Assembly: GCA_018883325.1 (NCBI GenBank)
Contig: VEQH01000022.1
Location: forward strand, 1-50,690
From: Flavobacteriales bacterium
GTDB lineage: Bacteria; Bacteroidota; Bacteroidia; Flavobacteriales_D; Crocinitomicaceae
Direction: 5' to 3'
DNA length: 50,690 bases
Shown here one piece after another: positions 1 through 9,467 of this stretch (position 1 is the stretch's first letter; every line of letters starts with the position of its first letter). The notes under the pieces were generated by a model that did not search any database, had not been told where the DNA came from, and worked only from the letters and a program-made list of their open reading frames with translations. The translations under genes and the position numbers were made by a program.

Positions 1-129
1 CTCAGAAACAATGAGTTACGAACAATACTTTTGAAGGTTTACCTTCGGTGCTACTCCGTGGTGTCGGGATAAATCGATAAAGTGTTGTGAAGTAAATCGT
101 TGTTTATCAGCGGTATTCCTTTTCACTTT

Positions 130-239
130 ACATAAAAACCAGTTATACTTCGTTGTTTCCTCTCAATTTAGCCCGCTACCGCGTAGCAGCAACGAAGTTA
201 AATCTTCGATAAAACGCCTTGTCTAACAGATTTTTATGT
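130..239. repeat. Nested inverted-repeat element, about 110 bp
   Basis: Three inverted repeats are nested around one centre. The outer arms (130-148 and 221-239) match at 16 of 19 positions. The middle arms (ACTTCGTTG at 147-155, CAACGAAGT at 190-198) are perfect. The inner hairpin is GCTAC (175-179), loop CGC, GTAGC (183-187). The whole could fold into one cruciform or RNA hairpin. It contains no ORF. A miniature mobile element or an intergenic hairpin repeat are the likely readings; the identity is unknown. Confidence 0.55.
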
Positions 240-285
240 TAATCTGAATTTCAATTTTACAATCGAACTCAGGTTTAAAGGATAA

Positions 286-480
286 GAAATAATTGATTGT
301 AAGTTATTTGTTAGTTTTCATACTAAGAAAGTTATTCCTTTTAGAAACAACGAAAACTCATTAGATGATTTAAAACCATTACTGACAAAGTGTTTCCTGT
401 CAATATTAGGAAGAGTTATTTTACTTAGGACAATTGGCGAAAATGTTGAGTATTTTCACGAATTTAATTTAAGTCGTTAG
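286..480 (+). pseudogene. Possible 3' fragment of an unknown gene
   Basis: This frame stays open for 64 codons to a TAG at 478-480 but has no ATG start and is preceded by a TAA at 283-285. The reading looks protein-like (charged and hydrophobic residues alternate, with EYFHEFNLSR at the end), but I recognise no family. It may be the tail of a decayed gene or a chance open frame. The rest of 1-517, apart from the inverted repeat, shows nothing I can name. Confidence 0.2.
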
Positions 481-517
481 AAACAGAAAATATTTTTAAT
501 TCTTTGAAGATGGAAAA

Positions 518-1036
518 CTACCACTCAAAAGCTTTATCACTCATCCATTTTCCTTGAACCCTCATCGTTTGCTCAATTACATCACGCACACAACCTTTAC
601 CTCCGTTGATTGGTGATTGGTAATTTACAACTGCTTTGATATCGATAGAAGCATCTTGAGGACAAGTAGAAAGACCAACTAAATTCAAAATTGGTAAATC
701 AGGAATGTCATCTCCCATGTATAATACTTCTTCATTGCCAAAGCCATATTTAGCTTGTAGTTCATGGTATTTACTTAGTTTATGATGTGTAGATAAATGT
801 ACTTCTGTTACGCCTAATCCTAATAATCTTTCTTTTACCTCGATTGAATGACCACCAGTTATAATGAAGATTTTGTAATCCATTTTAGAAGCATATTGAA
901 GCGCATAACCATCTTTGGCATTCAACGCGCGTACAATTTCATCTTTCATTAAATAAACAAGTCCATCCGTTAAAACTCCGTCCACATCGAACATGAATAC
1001 TTTAATGTTTTTTAATTTTTCTTTATAACTAATCAT
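518..1036 (-). CDS. kdsC: 3-deoxy-D-manno-octulosonate 8-phosphate phosphatase (KdsC-type HAD hydrolase)
   Basis: KdsC removes the phosphate from KDO 8-phosphate in the cytoplasm, a step in making the KDO of lipopolysaccharide inner core. The 172-residue length is typical of this compact, cap-less HAD subfamily. Motif I is FDVDGVLTDG, with the nucleophile Asp17 and general acid Asp19. Motif II is TGG near residue 60, and the metal-binding motif is GDDIPD near 108-113. It is the last gene of secA-DUF2520-kdsC; its start overlaps the end of the DUF2520 gene by 8 bases, which implies translational coupling. No kdsA, kdsB or kdsD is nearby. A YrbI-like phosphatase with another sugar phosphate substrate is possible but less likely. 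Confidence 0.88.
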   Translation of the reverse strand: MISYKEKLKNIKVFMFDVDGVLTDGLVYLMKDEIVRALNAKDGYALQYASKMDYKIFIITGGHSIEVKERLLGLGVTEVHLSTHHKLSKYHELQAKYGFGNEEVLYMGDDIPDLPILNLVGLSTCPQDASIDIKAVVNYQSPINGGKGCVRDVIEQTMRVQGKWMSDKAFEW

Positions 1037-1808
1037 TTTTGGAATACGTTTCGATTATGTTTTGTGAGAGCAATTTATAAATTTCCTTGTTTCGTCCTTC
1101 TAAATACGAAAGATGATTTTCAATAATCAATCGATCGTTTCTTTTCGCTGGACCTGTTTGTGCCTCAAAAGGACTTAGAGTTTTCAATTTTTCAAATGTT
1201 TCATTCAATAAAGGTTGAAACAGTGACCAATCCAATTTGTTTTTATTGGCTTCTTCTTGCGAGATATAAACTAAGTGATTCACAAAATTGTTCAAGAAAA
1301 CAGCACTTAAGTGTATTTTTTTTCGTTTTTCTGAATCGCAATGCTGGAAACTAAAACCTATATCTTCACAAATAGCTTCTAACTTCCTTTTTAAGGTTTT
1401 AGTTGTTGCTTCCAACAAAATTGGGATTTCATCTGCCTTTAAATTTCTACCTTCCGTAAAAGTTTGCAAAGGATAAAAAACGGCTCTTGATTTCTTATCT
1501 TCAATGGCATCTAGAGAAATACTTCCTGCAGAATAAACGACTAACTGTTTTACAGAAAAGGAATTCACAAGCTCAATTACATGTTGATCCGCAACGGCGA
1601 CTAAAATTAAATCCGCTTTTAATTCTTTAGCGGAATCAAAAAAAGGCGCTTCGACTTTTGCAGCGAGCGCCCTTCCTGTTTCTATATTTCTGCTGTAAAT
1701 TCCAGTTATGGTAAATCCTGCATCGTGAAATAAATTAGCAAAACCAGTTGCAACTTTTCCTGAGCCTACAAAGGCGACACTCGTTATTTCACTTCCTGCA
1801 CGAATCAT
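1029..1808 (-). CDS. Rossmann-like / DUF2520 domain protein
   Basis: This 259-residue protein has an N-terminal dinucleotide-binding fold (VAFVGSGKVATGFANLF, residues about 11-27) like the NADP-binding part of F420-dependent oxidoreductases and ketopantoate reductases. A C-terminal helical DUF2520 domain follows (HLSAVFLNNFVNHL region onward). The family is widespread in Bacteroidota and has no established substrate; an oxidoreductase role is inference. The start overlaps the secA stop as ATGA, and the end overlaps kdsC, so all three genes are probably one transcript. Confidence 0.85.
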   Translation of the reverse strand: MIRAGSEITSVAFVGSGKVATGFANLFHDAGFTITGIYSRNIETGRALAAKVEAPFFDSAKELKADLILVAVADQHVIELVNSFSVKQLVVYSAGSISLDAIEDKKSRAVFYPLQTFTEGRNLKADEIPILLEATTKTLKRKLEAICEDIGFSFQHCDSEKRKKIHLSAVFLNNFVNHLVYISQEEANKNKLDWSLFQPLLNETFEKLKTLSPFEAQTGPAKRNDRLIIENHLSYLEGRNKEIYKLLSQNIIETYSKND

Positions 1809-4800
1809 TTACCATGACATTGCTTATATTTCTTGCCACTTCCGCATGGACACAAATCATTTCTTCCAACTTTTGGTTCTGCAATTACAGGTTGACGTTT
1901 CTCTTCTTGAGGAAAAGAATTTTCAATTGCTTGCTGATAACCTTGTCTTCCTTGGAATTGTGGTGGATTTGTTGAACTTGTGTTTCCGTTGTTAATTTGT
2001 GCTTTTTCGTAGTTGCTTTGTTTCGCTTCTTGGTTCGTACTTTGCAATTGTTGTTCAATTGGCATATCCAAATTCATCAAAAGCTCAACAGCACCTTCAT
2101 TCAAACGATTCATCATCGAACGGAACAATTCATACGATTCTAGTTTGTAAACTACTAGTGGATCTTTTTGCTCGTAAGTTGCGTTATTTACAGCTGAACG
2201 TAAATCGTCCATTTCGCGTAAATGTTCTTTCCACTCGTCGTCAATTTTAGCTAAAATGATGTTTTTCTCGAACGATTTTGAAATTGCTTTTCCTTCCGAT
2301 TCGTAAGCTTCTTTTAAGTTTACTAAAAGCTCCATTTCACGTCTGCCATCAGTTAATGGGAAAACAATATTTTTGAAACGATCTGACATTGTTTCATAAA
2401 CGTGCGTGATTTGAGGCATTGCAAGTTGCGCAATTTTCTCACATTTACGAACGTATTGTTCGCGCATTGAGTTGTAAATACTATGCACTAAATCATCTTT
2501 CGACATCGAAGCATAAGCACTTTCTTCAACAGGGGAATTTATACCAACTAAACGAATCAATTCAATTTCAAATTCATCAAAAGGTAGGTTTCCAAATTGT
2601 TTAACAGTATTGTCGCACAATTCAAAGAACATATTGTCAACATCGATATCCAAACGATCACCAAACAATGCATTTCTACGTTTTTTGTAAATCGCTTTAC
2701 GTTGTGCGTTCATTACATCATCGTATTCCAACAAACGTTTACGAACACCAAAGTTATTTTCTTCTACTTTTTTCTGAGCGCGCTCAATAGATTTTGAAAC
2801 CATTCCAGCGGTAATCACTTCGCCTTCTTTCAATCCCATTCTATCCATCAATTTTGCGATACGCTCTGAACCAAATTTACGCATCAAATCATCTTCCAAT
2901 GAAACGAAGAAACGAGAAGAACCTGGATCTCCTTGACGACCAGAACGACCTCTCAACTGTCTGTCAACTCGACGAGAATCGTGCCGCTCCGTACCAATGA
3001 TTGCCAAACCTCCAGCTTCTTTAACATTTGGTCCTAATTTAATGTCAGTTCCACGACCAGCCATATTCGTAGCAATTGTTACAGCTCCTGCTAAACCAGC
3101 ATTGGCAACAATTTCCGCTTCTTTTTGGTGATATTTCGCGTTCAATACTTGATGCTCGATTTTTTTCATCGACAACATTCTGCTCAACAATTCAGAAATT
3201 TCAACCGTTGTTGTACCAACCAATACTGGACGACCAGCAGCAACTAAAGTTTCAATTTCTTGAATAACTGCGTTGTATTTTTCACGCGCTGTTTTGTAAA
3301 CAAAATCATCTTGGTCTTTTCTAGAAATTGGTCGATTCGTTGGAACGACAACTACATCTAATTTATAGATATCCCAGAATTCTTTTGCTTCCGTTTCAGC
3401 TGTACCTGTCATACCAGCTAATTTGTGATACATACGGAAGTAATTTTGAAGCGTAACCGTTGCATACGTTTGAGTTGCAGCTTCAACTTGTACGTTTTCT
3501 TTCGCTTCAATTGCTTGGTGCAAACCATCAGAATAACGTCTTCCATCTAAAATACGACCTGTTGATTCATCGACGATTTTAACTTTATTTTCGAGAATCA
3601 CGTATTCTACTTCTTTTTCAAATAAAGTGTAGGCTTTCAATAATTGGTTAATCGAATGAATTCTTTCCGACTTAATTGAATAGTCACGAACAAGAATATC
3701 TTTTTTAGCTAAAAATTCTTCTTTCGGTAAATTTAACTTTTGAAGGTTAGCAATTTCAGCACCAATGTCAGGCATAATGTAGAAATCTCTATCATCAGCT
3801 CCTGAAACTAAATCGATACCTTTATTTGTTAACTCGATTGTATTGTTTTTTTCATCAATCACAAAGAACAATTCCACATCAATTTTTTTCATGTGTTTTC
3901 CTTGCTCTTGCATGTAGTAATTCTCTGTTTTTTGCAAGTGAACGCGAATTCCTGGCTCTGATAAAAACTTGATTAAAGTTCTATTTTTTGGCAAACCTCT
4001 ATGCGCTCTCAATAAAGCAATTCCACCTTCATCCAACATGCGTTTCGCTTCGTTTTTATCTTCAGGTGGCGTATTGATTACGGCAAGTAATTTTTTTGCT
4101 TCAATTAAACATTGTTGAACGTATTGTTTTTGAGCCTCCACTACTCGCTCGATGCGTGGTTTCAATTCATAAAACTCATGCTCATCGCCTTTTGGTGTTG
4201 GACCAGAAATAATCAAAGGCGTTCTTGCGTCGTCAATCAAAACAGAATCGACCTCATCGACAATTGCAAAATGATGTTTGCGCTGTACTAAATCATCCAC
4301 ATGTCCCGCCATATTATCACGCAAATAATCGAAACCAAATTCGTTATTTGTACCGAAAGTAATATCGGCTAGATATGCTTTACGTCTTTCCGCTGAATTT
4401 GGTCGGTGCTTGTCGATACAATCCACTGAAAGTCCATGAAATTGGTACAAAGGTCCCATCCATTCGGAGTCACGTTTTGCTAAGTAATCATTTACAGTTA
4501 CGATGTGAACTCCTTTTCCTGCAAGTGCATTTAGGTAAACTGGTAATGTTGCCACTAAGGTTTTTCCTTCACCAGTTTGCATTTCAGCGATATTTCCTTT
4601 ATGAAGTACGGCACCTCCCATCAACTGAACATCGTAATGAACCATGTTCCAATTGATTTTCGCACCTGCTGCTGTCCATTCACTGTGCCAAATTGCTTTG
4701 TCGTTTTCGATGGTGATTCCGTCTTTTTTCATCGACAAATCGCGATCAAAATCTTCAGCAGTTACTTCTAATTTATTATTAGTTGACCAACGAGAAGCCG

Positions 4801-5152
4801 TTTCCTTCACAACTGCAAAAGCTTCAGGAAGAATTGCGGCTAAGGTTACTTCGATTTGTTCGTCGATTGCTTTTTCAAGTTTATCAATTCTTTCGAAAAG
4901 GTTTTCTTTCTCTTCGATTGACGTGTTAACATCTTCAGCTTTGGCTCTCAAACCACTCAATTCGTCTTCAAGTGATTGTTTTTCAGCACGAATTCTAGCT
5001 TGAAATGCTCTAGTTTTATCTCTTAATCCTTGGTCGGAAAGTGTTTTAATATTCTCAAGTTCAGCCAATGTTTGTTCAACATACGGCCAATATAATTTTT
5101 TGTCTTTTGCGTTTTTATCGCCAAAAATCTTTTTTAATAAGTCACCAATCAT
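1805..5152 (-). CDS. secA: Preprotein translocase ATPase SecA
   Basis: SecA is the motor that pushes unfolded preproteins through SecYEG at the inner membrane. The 1115-residue form is longer than the E. coli protein, as is usual in Bacteroidota, because of insertions in the first nucleotide-binding domain. Visible motifs are Walker A MQTGEGKT, the DEAD-like IVDEVDSVL, TNMAGRGTDI in the second motor domain, and a C-terminal zinc motif with the cysteines of CPCGSGKKYKQCHG, which binds SecB or ribosomes in other bacteria. I start at the ATG at 5152 (MIGDLLKKIFGDK). A TTG 36 bases further upstream is open, but the promoter -7 box at 5176-5183 lies inside that extension. First gene of a three-gene operon. 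Confidence 0.97.
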   Translation of the reverse strand: MIGDLLKKIFGDKNAKDKKLYWPYVEQTLAELENIKTLSDQGLRDKTRAFQARIRAEKQSLEDELSGLRAKAEDVNTSIEEKENLFERIDKLEKAIDEQIEVTLAAILPEAFAVVKETASRWSTNNKLEVTAEDFDRDLSMKKDGITIENDKAIWHSEWTAAGAKINWNMVHYDVQLMGGAVLHKGNIAEMQTGEGKTLVATLPVYLNALAGKGVHIVTVNDYLAKRDSEWMGPLYQFHGLSVDCIDKHRPNSAERRKAYLADITFGTNNEFGFDYLRDNMAGHVDDLVQRKHHFAIVDEVDSVLIDDARTPLIISGPTPKGDEHEFYELKPRIERVVEAQKQYVQQCLIEAKKLLAVINTPPEDKNEAKRMLDEGGIALLRAHRGLPKNRTLIKFLSEPGIRVHLQKTENYYMQEQGKHMKKIDVELFFVIDEKNNTIELTNKGIDLVSGADDRDFYIMPDIGAEIANLQKLNLPKEEFLAKKDILVRDYSIKSERIHSINQLLKAYTLFEKEVEYVILENKVKIVDESTGRILDGRRYSDGLHQAIEAKENVQVEAATQTYATVTLQNYFRMYHKLAGMTGTAETEAKEFWDIYKLDVVVVPTNRPISRKDQDDFVYKTAREKYNAVIQEIETLVAAGRPVLVGTTTVEISELLSRMLSMKKIEHQVLNAKYHQKEAEIVANAGLAGAVTIATNMAGRGTDIKLGPNVKEAGGLAIIGTERHDSRRVDRQLRGRSGRQGDPGSSRFFVSLEDDLMRKFGSERIAKLMDRMGLKEGEVITAGMVSKSIERAQKKVEENNFGVRKRLLEYDDVMNAQRKAIYKKRRNALFGDRLDIDVDNMFFELCDNTVKQFGNLPFDEFEIELIRLVGINSPVEESAYASMSKDDLVHSIYNSMREQYVRKCEKIAQLAMPQITHVYETMSDRFKNIVFPLTDGRREMELLVNLKEAYESEGKAISKSFEKNIILAKIDDEWKEHLREMDDLRSAVNNATYEQKDPLVVYKLESYELFRSMMNRLNEGAVELLMNLDMPIEQQLQSTNQEAKQSNYEKAQINNGNTSSTNPPQFQGRQGYQQAIENSFPQEEKRQPVIAEPKVGRNDLCPCGSGKKYKQCHGK

Positions 5153-5175
5153 GTAATTGTAAATTTTGCAAGAGC

Positions 5176-5183
5176 CAAAGATA
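5176..5183 (-). promoter_or_regulatory. secA promoter -7 box
   Basis: TATCTTTG on the minus strand is an exact match to the Bacteroidota -7 consensus TANNTTTG. It lies 23 bases before the secA ATG. No convincing -33 TTTG is seen at 19-21 bases upstream. Its position decides the secA start. Confidence 0.6.
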
Positions 5184-5292
5184 ATCAATTAACTAGTAGT
5201 AGGACTTAGTAAAAGTTAGAGACTTGTTAATTTTTTGCAACAGAATTGAGAATTAAGTTTAGAATAGATACAGCATCTATTAAATCATTACA

Positions 5293-5334
5293 ACAACTCC
5301 GTAGTAGCGGCATAACAATAGCTCCGTAGGAGCG
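5293..5334. repeat. REP-like palindromes downstream of the transposase
   Basis: GCTCC-GTA-GGAGC (5321-5333) is a perfect short hairpin directly beyond the 3' end of the transposase gene. A decayed partner (ACTCCGTAGTAGCGG) precedes it. The 14-base unit GCTCCGTAGGAGCG reappears inverted at 5887-5900, on the other side of the transposase. This is the arrangement expected of REP sequences and their transposase. Confidence 0.6.
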
Positions 5335-5337
5335 AAA

Positions 5338-5799
5338 TTATTCAAGCCAATCAAAAAGGTATTTTTCATCGTATTCAATATTAAATTTTTGAATCAAAGT
5401 CAAATATTCATTTTTAAAGTTTTTTTTTTGATGATGTTCTTCTTGATTGTTTATGTAAGCAATGACATTATCTAATTGTGATTGAGCATAAGAAAATGCA
5501 CCAAAGCCTTCTTGCCATTGAAATTTACCTCTTACAAATTCATTTTCATTTATCCATTTTGAGGAATTGGCTTTAATGTCCCTCACCAAATCTGAAATAG
5601 CAATGTTCGGTTTTATGCTTACCAATATATGTATGTGATCTTCAACTCCTCCAGTAGCATAGACTTTTTGTCCTTTTCCATTTACAATTCCGCAAATGTA
5701 TTTGTGCAATTCGTCCTTCCATTTTTTTTGAATTAGATTTTGTCTTCTTTTTACAGCAAATACAATCTGTATGTACATTTGTGTATAGGTGTTCGCCAT
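5338..5799 (-). CDS. REP-associated tyrosine transposase (IS200/Y1 family)
   Basis: This 153-residue protein is a Y1 HUH transposase, which cuts and joins single-stranded DNA at hairpins through a tyrosine. The HUH motif is DHIHILVS, with His55 and His57. The catalytic Tyr is probably Tyr115 in VIAYINNQEEHH. Length and the C-terminal FDWLE tail fit the Bacteroidota group annotated as IS200-like or RAYT. No TnpB is present, and the flanks are short palindromes rather than IS200 ends, so a domesticated REP-processing transposase is the better reading. The frame is intact, so it may be active. Confidence 0.85.
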   Translation of the reverse strand: MANTYTQMYIQIVFAVKRRQNLIQKKWKDELHKYICGIVNGKGQKVYATGGVEDHIHILVSIKPNIAISDLVRDIKANSSKWINENEFVRGKFQWQEGFGAFSYAQSQLDNVIAYINNQEEHHQKKNFKNEYLTLIQKFNIEYDEKYLFDWLE

Positions 5800-5832
5800 G
5801 ATTTATTATGTTTTATATTTGTTTAAACATTC

Positions 5833-5905
5833 CGATCCTACAGAGCTTTTAGACATTTGTGTTTTTTGTTACTGTTAATAACAACTCGCTCCTACGGAGC
5901 TTTTA
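5833..5905. repeat. REP-like palindromes upstream of the transposase
   Basis: Two direct copies of a 19-base unit lie at 5833-5851 and 5887-5905 and agree at 17 of 19 positions. The second contains GCTCC-TAC-GGAGC, the inverse of the copy at 5321-5333. The first has lost the perfect hairpin (GATCCTACAGAGC), so it is the older or decayed copy. Confidence 0.6.
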
Positions 5906-6177
5906 TTGAATCTGAATTATTTGTTAGCTAAATTTAATAAAAAATCAAATTTTTACAAAACAGTCACGAAATTTTATTTAACCATTGAACCAAATTCGGG
6001 AAGATCCATCAGGGCGATGTAAAAATCAACCGTATCAAAGGACAGAATTCATTTTTTGGTTGTTTAGGATGAACAAATGCTAAAATCAATCAATTATTCC
6101 CACCTTTCAACATCCTCTGTTTATTAATACTTAAAAAAGTTGGTTTCAAACAATCGAATCGAATTATCTTTGTTCCC
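5906..6177 (+). promoter_or_regulatory. guaA upstream region with -7 box at 6165-6172
   Basis: This 272-base region has no ORF I can support. Its one recognisable signal is TATCTTTG at 6165-6172, an exact TANNTTTG -7 box, with a TTG about 22 bases upstream (6140-6142). Only five bases separate the box from the guaA ATG, so the messenger would have almost no leader. No purine riboswitch was recognised. Confidence 0.5.
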
Positions 6178-7710
6178 ATGCATGAAATGATTTTAATCTT
6201 AGATTTCGGTTCTCAATATACTCAATTGATTGCCAGAAGAATACGTGAACAAAACGTATATTGTGAAATCCACCCTTGGAACAAAATCCCTGAGTTAACA
6301 CCCAACATCAAAGGTGTAATTCTTTCTGGAAGTCCGTTTTCAGTGAGGGATGAAGCTTCTCCTCGACCAGATTTATCCGCGATTAAAGGAAAAATGCCTT
6401 TACTTGGCGTTTGTTTCGGTGCGCAATTTTTGTCGCATCATTTCGGCGGAGAAGTGTTGCCTTCTAATACACGTGAATACGGCAGAGCGCATTTGACGTT
6501 TGTGGACGAAAACAATATTTTGACAAAAGGTATGACTTTCGGCTCACAAGTATGGATGTCGCACGGAGACACGATTAAAAAAATCCCAAGTAATTATAAA
6601 ATCATTGCAAGTACGCACGATGTTGAAGTGGCTGGATATGCGATTGAAGGGGAAACAACTTTCGGAATTCAATTTCACCCAGAGGTTTACCACTCAACTG
6701 AAGGTGCCATTTTATTGAAAAATTTCGTTCGTACGATTTGTGGCTGCGCAGGCGATTGGACTCCAGATTCATTTGTGGAGGAAACGACTAAAAAATTACA
6801 AGCACAATTAGGCGATGACAAAGTGATTTTAGGATTGTCAGGCGGTGTTGATTCTTCAGTTGCAGCTGTGTTGTTACACAAAGCAATTGGTTCAAATTTG
6901 CATTGTATTTTCGTTGACAACGGCTTGTTGCGTAAAAATGAATTCGCTTCCGTTTTAGAGTCCTACCAAGGAATGGGCTTGAACGTTAAAGGTGTTGATG
7001 CCTCAGAAAAATTCTATGAAGCATTAAAAGGTTTAACGGATCCTGAATTAAAACGCAAAGCAATCGGAAAAGTGTTTGTGGACGTTTTTGACGAAGAATC
7101 GAAAAAAGTTGAAGGCGCAAAATGGCTTGGTCAAGGAACGATTTATCCAGATGTGATTGAATCCGTTTCAGCAACTGGTGGACCTTCGCAAACTATAAAA
7201 TCGCATCACAATGTAGGTGGTTTACCTGATTACATGAAACTTCAAGTGGTTGAACCGTTGCGCTTATTGTTCAAAGACGAAGTGCGAAGAATCGGACGTT
7301 CTTTAAACATCGACCAACGTATTTTGGGAAGACATCCGTTCCCAGGGCCAGGTTTGGGAATTCGCATCTTGGGAGAAGTGACTGCAGAAAAGGTACGCAT
7401 TTTGCAAGAGGTCGATGCACTATTTATTGACGGTTTGAAAGAAGATAATTTATACGATGAAGTTTGGCAGGCAGGAGCAATTTTCCTTCCGATTCAATCT
7501 GTTGGTGTAATGGGCGACGAACGAACGTATGAAAATGCTGTTGCGTTGCGCGCTGTAACCTCAACGGATGGAATGACTGCTGACTGGTGTCATTTACCGT
7601 ATGAATTTTTAGCTAAAATATCGAATAGAATTATCAATCAAGTTCGAGGAATCAATCGCGTGACTTACGACATCAGTTCCAAACCACCTGCAACAATCGA
7701 ATGGGAATAA
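6178..7710 (+). CDS. guaA: GMP synthase (glutamine-hydrolysing)
   Basis: GuaA converts XMP to GMP using ATP and ammonia from glutamine, the last step of de novo guanine nucleotide synthesis. The class I amidotransferase domain (about 1-190) has the nucleophile Cys in GVCFGAQF and the His/Glu of [11 protein letters not shown]. The ATP pyrophosphatase domain has the P-loop [11 protein letters not shown], and the C-terminal dimerisation domain ends with the conserved KPPATIEWE. Length 510 is normal. The first ATG ([13 protein letters not shown]) is used here; the ATG at 6187 is possible because the -7 box is so close. The stop overlaps the next start as TAATG. Confidence 0.97.
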   Translation: MHEMILILDFGSQYTQLIARRIREQNVYCEIHPWNKIPELTPNIKGVILSGSPFSVRDEASPRPDLSAIKGKMPLLGVCFGAQFLSHHFGGEVLPSNTREYGRAHLTFVDENNILTKGMTFGSQVWMSHGDTIKKIPSNYKIIASTHDVEVAGYAIEGETTFGIQFHPEVYHSTEGAILLKNFVRTICGCAGDWTPDSFVEETTKKLQAQLGDDKVILGLSGGVDSSVAAVLLHKAIGSNLHCIFVDNGLLRKNEFASVLESYQGMGLNVKGVDASEKFYEALKGLTDPELKRKAIGKVFVDVFDEESKKVEGAKWLGQGTIYPDVIESVSATGGPSQTIKSHHNVGGLPDYMKLQVVEPLRLLFKDEVRRIGRSLNIDQRILGRHPFPGPGLGIRILGEVTAEKVRILQEVDALFIDGLKEDNLYDEVWQAGAIFLPIQSVGVMGDERTYENAVALRAVTSTDGMTADWCHLPYEFLAKISNRIINQVRGINRVTYDISSKPPATIEWE

Positions 7711-9467
7711 TGAGAATTAAAAACGCTTTCTTCTTGTTTTGCTTTTTCTTACTGAGTTTACAACAATTTGTAGCGCAGAAATATGCACTAATCACTCAGA
7801 AAGACGGTAAAAAATACTATAATCACACCGTTGTTGACGGCAACAGTATTTTTGGTTTACAACAAATGTACAATTGTCCGGTTGAAGATATTTTGGAAGC
7901 TAATCCTGGTATTGAACGCGGTTTGAACGATGGACAGTTGGTGCTTATTCCAGCGGAAGAAAAAACCATAATTCATACCGTACAAAAACAAGAAACGCTT
8001 TACGCAATCTCAAAAATGTACGCTGTCCCTGTCGACACAATTATTGCGAAAAATCCGGGAAGCGAAGGTGGTTTAAAAGTTGGTCAGCGATTGAAATTGG
8101 AAAATGCTGTGCCTCGCATTCAAGTGGATTTATTGAGTGTAAGTGTTGAAGAAAACACGCGCGAAGTTCCAAAACCGAGCGAGGAAGTGAAATCGAAATT
8201 CAATGTTTCTTTCAAAGATTCGATTATTAACCACGTTGTTTTGCCAACAGAAACGATTTACACAATTTCCAAGCGTTTTATGATTCCTGTTGAGACGATA
8301 AAAAGTGTCAATAATTTGAATTCCAACAAAGTACAAACAGGACAAAGTATTAAAATTCCACTTAAAAAGGAAAAAATTGAAGCTGTTAAAATCCGTGAAG
8401 TTCCCGTTAAAAATCGCACTTCAAAAGATTCTTTGTTAGTTTTTGAAAAGAAAGATTCCTACAATATCGCGTTGTTTTTGCCTTTTAATTTAGATTCAAC
8501 TTCAACCTACAATAAATCGGTTGTCAATGCAGCTTTTGATTATTATATGGGAGCAAGTTTAGCAATCGATTCACTGCGAAAAATGGGTTTCAGAGCTAAT
8601 TTTTATGTCTATGATTACCAAGCGAAAAACGAAACAATTCAACAGCAATTAGCAAAGCCAGAATTTAAAACAATGGATTTAATTTTTGCACCGCTTCAAG
8701 TTGCAGAAGCTGAAATCGTTGCTGATTGGGGTAGAAAGAATAAAGTGAGAGTTGTTTTGAGTGTAAATATGCCTCCAAAATTATTAGAAGCAAATCGCTA
8801 TGTTTACGCACTAAATCCTGATAATGAAATCTTAATCAGAAATTTAGCTTATCACATTTACAAAAAACACGATAACCAACAAATCGTTTTAATCAAAGGA
8901 ACGAAACCTGACGAAGATTGGATGAATCAAGTTTTTATGAATTATTTCAAGGAATTTCCTGCGAAAAATTCACGTCCAAGAGTCATTGAAGCTGATTGGA
9001 CAAACTTTAAAAATTTCGAAAGTTTAAGTGCGCAAACTATCTTTATTTTCCTGTCAACGGATAAAGATAAAGTGCTGAAATTATTGGATAAATACAAAGG
9101 GAATCAAACAGTTAGTTTATTCGGTTTGAAAGAATGGGCGGATTGGAAAGAAGTGAATGGTACGATTATGAACAAATACGAATTTACCTATGCTTCGCCA
9201 ACTCATTTCGATTTGCGCGACCCGCAAGTGATTAATTTCCACAAACTTTACAGACGTGCGTACAGTGCCGATTTAACAAAAACAGCTTGTCAAGGTTACG
9301 ATGCTGTGTTGAATGTTTGTTCGGCGTTCTTTCTCGACAAGGAAATGAAAAAAGGATTGATTAATTCGTATCAATTAAACCAAATTGGAAAAGGAAATGG
9401 GATTCAAAATGAAGGTGGTTTCGTTTTGAAATTTCAAGATTTTGAAGCTAAAATTGACAATCAATGA
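7710..9467 (+). CDS. Secreted LysM / periplasmic-binding-fold protein
   Basis: The start is taken at 7710, giving 585 residues that begin with a signal peptide ([19 protein letters not shown], cleavage near FVAQ). Three LysM repeats, which bind peptidoglycan, are seen at about 30-85, 90-135 (HTVQKQETLYAISKMYAVPV) and 175-220 (HVVLPTETIYTISKRFMIPV). The C-terminal half resembles a type I periplasmic-binding protein (branched-chain amino acid receptor fold). The combination is common in Bacteroidota and has no proven ligand. No transporter is adjacent, so a wall-anchored sensor or scaffold is as likely as uptake. It sits between guaA (one-base overlap) and hemF (ATGA overlap) in one operon. Confidence 0.8.
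   Translation: MRIKNAFFLFCFFLLSLQQFVAQKYALITQKDGKKYYNHTVVDGNSIFGLQQMYNCPVEDILEANPGIERGLNDGQLVLIPAEEKTIIHTVQKQETLYAISKMYAVPVDTIIAKNPGSEGGLKVGQRLKLENAVPRIQVDLLSVSVEENTREVPKPSEEVKSKFNVSFKDSIINHVVLPTETIYTISKRFMIPVETIKSVNNLNSNKVQTGQSIKIPLKKEKIEAVKIREVPVKNRTSKDSLLVFEKKDSYNIALFLPFNLDSTSTYNKSVVNAAFDYYMGASLAIDSLRKMGFRANFYVYDYQAKNETIQQQLAKPEFKTMDLIFAPLQVAEAEIVADWGRKNKVRVVLSVNMPPKLLEANRYVYALNPDNEILIRNLAYHIYKKHDNQQIVLIKGTKPDEDWMNQVFMNYFKEFPAKNSRPRVIEADWTNFKNFESLSAQTIFIFLSTDKDKVLKLLDKYKGNQTVSLFGLKEWADWKEVNGTIMNKYEFTYASPTHFDLRDPQVINFHKLYRRAYSADLTKTACQGYDAVLNVCSAFFLDKEMKKGLINSYQLNQIGKGNGIQNEGGFVLKFQDFEAKIDNQ

Noticed and set aside
143..227. Integron attC-like core sites (GTTATAC and GTCTAAC)
   Set aside because: The cores are in the wrong order: attC needs RYYYAAC on the left and GTTRRRY on the right. 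One core also fails the consensus, and no integrase or cassette is in view.
4375..5003. Plus-strand frames of 64-119 codons inside secA
   Set aside because: They are antisense to a highly conserved gene and are expected by chance.
5153..5188. N-terminal extension of SecA from a TTG start
   Set aside because: It contains the promoter -7 box, and the conserved SecA start is MIGDLLKKIFG at 5152.
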